A stretch of 64,000 nt of DNA from Moesziomyces globuligerus (Eukaryota > Basidiomycota > Ustilaginomycetes > Ustilaginales > Ustilaginaceae), in assembly GCA_030849465.1 (NCBI GenBank), contig JARVLF010000017.1:124001-188000 (forward strand), given 5' to 3'. A program made the position numbers and the translations under genes. Positions 58,901 to 64,000 of this stretch are shown here, piece after piece (the stretch's first letter is position 1; every line of letters starts with the position of its first letter). The notes below the pieces were generated by a model. It saw only the letters and a program-made list of their open reading frames with translations, made no database searches and was not told the DNA's origin.

Positions 58901-59335
58901 GCGCCGGCAGGCGAGAGGCTGGCGGGTGCGATGGGAGGCGCGCAGAGTGCGGCGCGCATCCGCGCCCGCGCGTTGAGCAAGGCCGAGCCGCTGATCCTCT
59001 CGCTCCGCAAGCGCAAGAGCAGCCTCCTCTCGCGCTCGGCACGCTCGAATCCCTCGGCTTCGGACGATGCGCCCGCGCATCCCGACAACGATGCTCTCGG
59101 CGTCTGGTCCGACGGCGTCGCTGGCCCGCAAGGCTCCTCGTCCTCAGCAGCCATCGGCGAGGCGCTCAGTGGGCCTCACGCCGTCGCGCCCGCTCGCAAA
59201 CACGTCCGCACCAGCCAGGACTCGCACCAGCCCAACATCGACGAAGAAGAGGGCGTCTACATCCACCGTACCGCCTCCCTGGCCCGCTCCGCCCGCCCGC
59301 GCTCCGGTGTGCCCAAAACTCACTACCACGACTAA
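55931..59335 (+). CDS. CSC1: Csc1/OSCA-type calcium-permeable osmosensitive channel
   Basis: The start chosen is ATG 55931, giving 1,134 residues; an upstream in-frame ATG at 55562 would add 123 unlikely residues. The order is that of the TMEM63/OSCA family: an N-terminal membrane segment (SVFIGLVSFAIFVIV) followed by two more, a cytosolic domain at about 270-500 (IPARTVEIRDLPAHLRDE, VGFVTFQSAASAQIA), then the 7-8 segment RSN1-type membrane core (about 510-840). The core includes LPSLVVIGFNALLPLVLEYS, YPQALLIFTLCILYSIVSP and FYKPYESQGQAWP. A Ser/Ala-rich cytosolic tail of about 300 residues ends the protein. Relatives form mechanically and osmotically gated cation channels in the plasma membrane. 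The C-terminal tail is non-conserved and could hold trafficking or regulatory sites. Confidence 0.9.
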   Translation: MASQLPFDLAAYGRAAATASTTAASATATVVAAFLALNDDPPSGSPGNNGSDDNPAIPLPNQRAFEGPWFSQQVSLSVFIGLVSFAIFVIVRRRNAALFAPRTKLKGFSPLDDGHESGYFGWVMPTLKTEEMRILQTVGLDAAILLSFLKMGFWLFFALSCWSILILMPVNYWQNGVLDGVSPAEDRDNATDPSGLRDTVTGVWTQLIYDTLKKKHDDPNAPLPQLPLPVKPPQAQVYHAVHLLSTYAFTLLAMRAIWINYQRFVRSRQLYILEILESIPARTVEIRDLPAHLRDEKALAEYFENMDMPVESTVVVRNTEGLSRLLNQRSNALHRLEQAWVRWLGNPTDAEGYDPEKIMLLAAGAHDDDNDFESAADEDQPRDSRDDLESSRLLGPTAPGTTVFTGADTIRTHRKRPTMRKHWWNPFGEKLDAIEELTRQFNAVDRAVRRRRKTGRFPGGNVGFVTFQSAASAQIAAQTVHYPIPAYCATSMAQEPRDIIWSNIDLSNNDRRVRQVVVSIFIVAVLVFYIPPLVFLASFVSPGAIKKYMPWLDRLLDTDDRLRALVQNNLPSLVVIGFNALLPLVLEYSSYLQGLKARSLVEYSLLKKYYLFLMVSVVFIFLIATTAWGVLQELAENPMRVIDKLAASLPKARFFSLSYVILQGIALQPLQLLQLPTLILRGFYRLLLTRTPREFAELNAPPTLAMGNVYPQALLIFTLCILYSIVSPLIVVFGAVYFGIAYVVNKYKLLYVFYKPYESQGQAWPISASRCIWALVLFHVFQFSLFSVRKQLLMSTLMLPLIVFTFWFAHHLETTFGPLTDHVNLSSVVEVLKQVEPDPALAELAQNGPPAVARADEVSTDRPGGAAPDGSSSAAGRSRQLLALDPSHKIDPEYTKLALKRYSHDEEDETLFVAQRDAKTDYREPPGAGYYPGVLNTGRRRYGHPAITGILPELWLPIPQHRIDEGGDDVTAPDDLEGQTAMASGTTALGAPAGERLAGAMGGAQSAARIRARALSKAEPLILSLRKRKSSLLSRSARSNPSASDDAPAHPDNDALGVWSDGVAGPQGSSSSAAIGEALSGPHAVAPARKHVRTSQDSHQPNIDEEEGVYIHRTASLARSARPRSGVPKTHYHD

Positions 59336-59786
59336 ATCCCTCCCCGCCTCCTCTGAACATCGCACCTCTTTTTTATATCTTTCACACGGTCGCAGTGGGG
59401 GTTTTGCATGGAGCTCGACGCAGGAGGATTCCTGGACGAAGACTGCTGGATTGGTGGGGTAAGGTCGCCGGAGCGAATAATGATACATTTTGACGAGTTA
59501 AGGCGAGGGGGGGAAGGGGGAAGCGCTGGGTTGGACCAGATGACGCGGGTATCAAAAAAGATTACAGAGAGGAGGGGGGAAAAGAGCTTTGCGGAAACCC
59601 AAGCGCCAGCGCGCCGATGCGAAGAGACAAGAGCAGGAAGAAAAGGGGACGGTGACGGGATGTTGAACCATGCGCAACGATACGATGCGAAAAAAAGAGG
59701 ACTGCGAACGGAAAATCAAGCGGAAGAGGAGGATCTAAGGGAAGATCCAAGCAAGGTAGGAAGGTGAGGGGGTTGTGTGGGGAGGA
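59336..59786. other. convergent intergenic region (CSC1 / permease)
   Basis: About 450 bp, purine-rich on the plus strand (about 59490-59750). No gene is evident. Confidence 0.6.
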
Positions 59787-61505
59787 TTAGAAGAGCCAGG
59801 CGACGAACTTGGCCCAGGCGGTGGTGGGGATGTGTTCCTTTGGTTCGTCTTTGGGGTTGATGCGGCCCGAGTCGAGGTCGATTTCTGCGAGCCCGACGAC
59901 CTTTGTCTTGTGCCAGAGCTTCCAACCGATCCAGGGGACAAAGAAGACGGGGATGCCGAGGTAGGAGCTGACGAAGCCCGAGGCGGTGAAGTTGCCCTTG
60001 AGGAAGACCGACCAGCCGGAGAAGAAGATCACCAGGCCGCACATGATGATCGAGAACCAGCTCGCGTACGGCTGCAGTCGCGCGCGGTACGGCAGTTCGG
60101 CACGGTCGTATCCCTGCAGAGCAAACGCCTTGCGGAAGCGGAGGTAGGCATAGCAGCACGTACCCCATGCAAACAGACCCGCGACCGCCGACAGAGCCGA
60201 GAGCCACGAAAACACGGTTCCACCACCCGAGCTAATGCCGAGGTAGGACAGAGCACCCACAAGCCACGAGACACCGACTGCGACGTAAGGCACACCGCGC
60301 TTGTCGACGCGGCGAAGCACGGCGGGCGCCTGTCGGTCCAGCGCCATAGCGTACATCGTACGGCTCGCCACATAGATGTACGAGGAACCCGCCGAAAACG
60401 CCGAAATGAGGACGACAGCATTGAAGATGTGTGGCAAAACCGATACACCCGCGTTCTGCATGGCGATGATCCAGGGCGAGGCGCCGGTGTATGAGCCGTC
60501 GCTCTTGAGACCCGGGTCGTTGAAGGGGACGATGAGACCCATGATGGCGATACCGAGGATGTAGAAGAAGAGGATGCGGTAGAGGACCCTACGAGCGGCC
60601 TTGGGGATCTGCGTAGTCGGGTTGCGTGCCTCGGCAGCGCAGAGAACCACGGTCTCTGTTCCGACGTAAGTGAAGGCGGACTGGAGGAATGCGGAGAAGA
60701 AGCCAAGGAAGCGACCCTCTGCGCCGGTGATGCCGTTGAACTGGTTAAACGCACCGGGCTCCTTCCAGTATCGGAAGCCGAGACGGTCCTTCTTGGGACC
60801 GCCGCCGAGGTCGATGACGATGCCGAAGAGGATGAGCACGACGAAGGCGAGGAGCTTGATGGTCGAGGTGACCACCTCGCTCTCGCCGTAGATGTTGACG
60901 CCGGCAAAGTTGAGGAGCGCGCCTACGACCATCATGATGGAGATCCATGCGGCGATGTTGATGTCTGCGTTCCAGTAGCCGATGACGGCGGAGGCTGCCG
61001 AGAGTTCGGAAGCCCAGCCGATGGCGTAGCACCACCAGTAGTTCCAACCGAGCGCCATGCCGAGCGAAGGGTCGACGAAGCGGCTGGCAAAGTGCATGAA
61101 TGAGCCAGACACGGGGAGGTACGAGGCCATCTCGGCGAGAGCCTCCATGACACCAAAGATCATCATACCCGTGATGATGTACGCGAGCAGCACACCGACG
61201 GGACCCGCGTTGGCGAGCGCGATACCCGAACCGACAAACAGACCCGTGCCGATACCACCGCCGATACCGATCATCTGGATGTGGCGACTGCTGAGCTTAC
61301 GCGAGACGGCACCGACACCGGCGTGACCGACGGGAACCTCGAAGGGCGACTCGGCATTGCGGCTCGACTTGGCCTCGTCGCCAGCGTGCAGCGAGGCGGT
61401 CTTGGACGCATCGCCGGAATCCGAGTTGGAGGCCTCGGCAGCGGGATACGACTTGCCGACGGTGGCGATGGCGTCGTGCTCAAACGACTGCTTGGCGGAC
61501 GACAT
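59787..61505 (-). CDS. amino-acid permease, yeast AAT (YAT) family
   Basis: ATG 61505 gives 572 residues. The cytosolic N terminus (about 1-75) ends in the family hallmark SRKLSSRHIQMIGIGGGIGTGLFVGSG, of which GGGIGTGLF is the substrate-binding first helix. Twelve membrane segments follow, with FVDPSLGMALGWNYW, FAGVNIYGESEV and SAFTYVGTETVVLCAAEARN as further APC-superfamily signatures. The C terminus ends with a short hydrophilic tail (KDEPKEHIPTTAWAKFVAWLF). These proton-coupled plasma-membrane permeases import amino acids and are controlled by nitrogen source and endocytosis. Substrate choice cannot be read from sequence here; it could be a broad Gap1-like or a more specific carrier. Confidence 0.92.
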   Translation of the reverse strand: MSSAKQSFEHDAIATVGKSYPAAEASNSDSGDASKTASLHAGDEAKSSRNAESPFEVPVGHAGVGAVSRKLSSRHIQMIGIGGGIGTGLFVGSGIALANAGPVGVLLAYIITGMMIFGVMEALAEMASYLPVSGSFMHFASRFVDPSLGMALGWNYWWCYAIGWASELSAASAVIGYWNADINIAAWISIMMVVGALLNFAGVNIYGESEVVTSTIKLLAFVVLILFGIVIDLGGGPKKDRLGFRYWKEPGAFNQFNGITGAEGRFLGFFSAFLQSAFTYVGTETVVLCAAEARNPTTQIPKAARRVLYRILFFYILGIAIMGLIVPFNDPGLKSDGSYTGASPWIIAMQNAGVSVLPHIFNAVVLISAFSAGSSYIYVASRTMYAMALDRQAPAVLRRVDKRGVPYVAVGVSWLVGALSYLGISSGGGTVFSWLSALSAVAGLFAWGTCCYAYLRFRKAFALQGYDRAELPYRARLQPYASWFSIIMCGLVIFFSGWSVFLKGNFTASGFVSSYLGIPVFFVPWIGWKLWHKTKVVGLAEIDLDSGRINPKDEPKEHIPTTAWAKFVAWLF

Positions 61506-63883
61506 GATCAAGACGCGAACGGAAGATCTCCTCCTGACAAGTCGCTAGCGGGCGAACTGACAGATCCTTGGAGAGTGGGGGAAAGGGGAGGGAGTGTGGG
61601 ATTGGTAGGGGGAAAGGAAGGGAAACGAATGAAAGAGGGAGGGGAAGTATTTTATGGCATCGTGCCACGTCGGTTGTAGACTCGCTCGACCACGTTACCC
61701 TAGCGAGGACCTGCCTCGCTCAGGAGGCCGGGCGCTTTGGCGAATGCGATCCCACATGGCTCGCCCACAAGGGGAAGGCGGGCAGGAAGATGATTCGCTT
61801 GGAAGATGCGAAACGAGCGTGTTGGATGCAATGGCGCCATTGCGCCATGTTGGGGAGTCGATCCGAGTCAGGTGGGGGTAGAGGGGGATTGCGTCTCGAC
61901 CGATGCTAGACCGTGGTGCGGGCCCAGGAGCGAGTTGCCCATCCGCAAGTGGCGCCATACGCAACCTCACCACAAGCATCTCAGTATGCATTGCTGAGCT
62001 GCTTGTGCGTTGCGCTACTGCGATTGGACAAGCCACGCATCCAGATGGCTCGAGTCGGACGTCGCCGAACTCGCCGCTGCACTCATCGGCCTCACCGCCC
62101 ACCGGATCACGACATTTCGATCCAATGGCAGCGCCCTTGGGTTTGCGCTTTTCGAATTTCTTCCTTGCCAACCCTCGCTCCAGCACCTCCTGCACTCGGC
62201 CCTTGGCTCGCGCGTTTGGGCAAATGTCGGGTTGCACCCGAACAAATTTTCCGCCAACTCTGGCCTCGCTCGCGGGAATTTTCCGATCGCTTCATCCATC
62301 CGAAACCTGCCCCCTTGCCGCTACTTTCCATCTTGACCGCCGCTGCCCTCTCCTCAGCTTGAGCAGCGTGACCTTTGCAAAAGTCGGATGGTCGTCCCTC
62401 GAGTGACCAAAGCTGAGCTCTCATACCGCACATCCCTGGTGAGATGCAATCTGGCTGTGGCGAGGGTGCGTGTCGAAGATCGCCAACCTCGAAGCGAGGG
62501 TGGAAGGAAAAAAAAATTGCCCGGTGGAGCTGTCAAACGCGCCATCCCTACGGGACCCTTTTCTTGCAAATCTGCGGTCTTGGCACCACGCCGTCCGGCG
62601 CTGCTTGACTGCTCCTTCATCAGGTCGTTCTTTGCACAATGGCACACTCCTCTCACATGGTCGCAGTGGGATCCCCGGCCCGGGGACCTCCACAGTCTAC
62701 TCCGCATCCTTGCGTCTGAGAAGAGCTCGTTCGGATGTCTCTGAGCCGTCAAAGCCATACCTGTTTTCTAGGCTTTCACCAAGGAAAAAGCACGAAAAGA
62801 AAAACTCCGCCGGTTGGGGGGTTTTTTTTCCCAGCCCGAATCAACTCGCCTGGCCAATGAGGCGCCGCGGATCAACTCTTTTCACCCGCCCTCCACCCCA
62901 TCACCACGCATGATCCCGAATCGGGCCCGATCGAACCCGCCTATACGCTCGAGATGGTATGGTCCAGGCCACTAATCACGCCAACCCATCCCGAGGGGGA
63001 CCGAGATCATGCCTTCAAGCACGCCTTGTGCTGGTCCGAAACCACCATCGCGTGTCCCTGCTTCCCAACGCAGCAAGGGACCACATGTGACATGCCTGCG
63101 AAGCACAGGGCGTCCCAGCGTGGCTGGATGCGCCGCCCGTTTGATCCGAATGAGGACGAGGCTCGAATCGCAAAGAAAGTCGTGAGACGAATGAAGTCGA
63201 CTCGTCGCGCGTCGTTGCACGACTTTCGAGATGGAAGCGCCTTCTCATGTGACTGTGCATGCACAGTGGGCCATATTCTTCCTTCGGCAAGGTGACAAAG
63301 GCTAATCGACCGACGTCGCTGCCCTGATTCATCGCTGCGGGGCTGTGGTCGGAGTGAAAAAAAGCCAACTCAAGATCTCTGTATGATGAACAGGTCTAGA
63401 TGCTGCCATGTCTAGGCAAAGAGACAGGTTGCGACACAGCGTGCAACTGCACACGATGCTGATCGAGACACTCGTGAGGTTGTTCGACGCGTCCATCGCA
63501 ATTGCATAGGCCTACAACGAAAGCGCCACAGCACGTCAGAGGCCTGTGAAGTCACAAACAACGGCATCAACCACCCTCACTCCACCGAATCTTGGATGCT
63601 AGCCAAAGAGGAAACCACTCGCCTCGCTCCTCCAGCCGACGTAGCAACGCGTCCGTTCTTCGTTGCACTCCAATCGTCATCCCGTCCATGCACGCGGGCA
63701 GTCCAGAGCAGAGCGCAGAACAAAACAAGGTCCGAATGCTCAAGGATATACAGTTGCGATGAGAGTAACAATGCATGCAGGTTGCGACAAAATGAGACGA
63801 GAGGAACTCAGCGGCGCTGAGTGAGAAAAGAGAGGGAGAGGCATCCAGCTAAGGCTGCCGATGAAAGCCGGGGGCCCTATCAT
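61506..63883. other. long intergenic region upstream of the permease
   Basis: About 2.4 kb. Short ORFs on both strands show no family resemblance. It contains an odd-centre inverted repeat TCCCCGG-C-CCGGGGA (62672-62686) and a GC-rich palindrome around TCGGGCCCGA near 62913-62922. It probably holds the permease promoter and the 3' flank of the next gene; a spliced gene cannot be excluded. Confidence 0.45.
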
Positions 63884-64000
63884 CTAGACGGGCACGTTCC
63901 ATTGCCATCGATCCTCCTGGAAGCCTTCCGCCGTGTCGGACAGCAGGATGCCGCGGCGCTTCTGCACGTACACCGTCAGGTCGGTCACCTTCTGACGCAG
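63884..64000 (-). CDS. C-terminal end of an unidentified protein, cut by the window edge
   Basis: On the minus strand the frame entering at 64000 reads 38 residues (LRQKVTDLTVYVQKRRGILL, ending WQWNVPV) and stops at TAG, 63884-63886. The coding-like composition and the clean stop suggest a real C terminus. The fragment is too short to assign a family. Confidence 0.55.
   Translation of the reverse strand: MRQKVTDLTVYVQKRRGILLSDTAEGFQEDRWQWNVPV

Noticed and set aside
61695..62237. 180-codon minus-strand ORF upstream of the permease
   Set aside because: No family resemblance, biased composition and no splice or start support.

Overview
The window is nuclear DNA from a high-GC, intron-poor basidiomycete. 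The best fit is a smut-type fungus (Ustilaginomycotina, Ustilaginaceae-like). Reasons: most genes are single long exons with C-rich codon use; the few introns are mostly 70-90 nt with CTGAC-type branch sites; several proteins carry long Gln, Gly, Ser or Pro tracts; and the gene set is fungal (Skn7, Vts1, Num1/ApsA, Atg11, Tul1, Pam17, Clr2). I cannot name the species from sequence alone. There is no sign of a virus, transposon, CRISPR array, plasmid or secondary-metabolite cluster.

Layout, left to right. 1-1408: 3' end of a VTS1-like SAM-domain RNA-binding protein. 2722-9846: a giant coiled-coil/PH cortical anchor (Num1/ApsA type), followed by a diverged copy of its own last codons. 10847-13777: Skn7 transcription factor/response regulator. 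14755-17811 (-): TFIP11/Ntr1 spliceosome-disassembly factor. 18253-20607: Tul1/Dsc1 Golgi RING ligase. 20734-21186 (-): small basic protein. 22284-25610: FHA-RING ligase (Dma1 type). 26359-31374: Atg11. 31764-32372 (-): Nhp2. 33626-34974: spliced gene for a probable mitochondrial protein of unknown function. 35627-36352 (-): DUF2358/NTF2-like protein. 36794-37960: mitoribosomal protein mL38. 38142-39198 (-): STRAP WD40 protein, two exons. 40208-42715 (-): Clr2-type silencing factor with a C-terminal WW domain. 43351-44844 (-): primase small subunit. 45307-46205: Ist1, two exons. 46351-47475 (-): DNAJC17/Cwf23. 47869-49608: Mtf1-like mitochondrial transcription factor. 49759-50549 (-): Pam17, two exons. 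51796-53271: Dhh1. 54187-54538 (-): Tfb5, three tiny exons. 55137-55253 (-): intron-bearing tRNA-Ser(GCU). 55931-59335: Csc1/OSCA channel. 59787-61505 (-): amino-acid permease. 63884-64000 (-): C-terminal end of an unidentified protein.

Most genes are housekeeping and not functionally clustered. Themes that recur by chance or weak linkage are mRNA control (Vts1, Dhh1), splicing (TFIP11, DNAJC17, STRAP), mitochondrial biogenesis (mL38, Mtf1, Pam17), ubiquitin ligases (Tul1, Dma1) and nuclear DNA transactions (Pri1, Tfb5, Clr2). 

I found no clearly new multi-gene system. The most unusual items are a duplicated, possibly alternatively spliced, C-terminal exon of the NUM1 gene; a Clr2-WW fusion; tandem arrays with a 10-bp period in several non-coding stretches, one of which places a stop codon in all three frames; upstream ORFs that overlap the SKN7 and ATG11 start codons; a fold-back element at 34995-35151; and the hidden TFB5 and tRNA-Ser genes.
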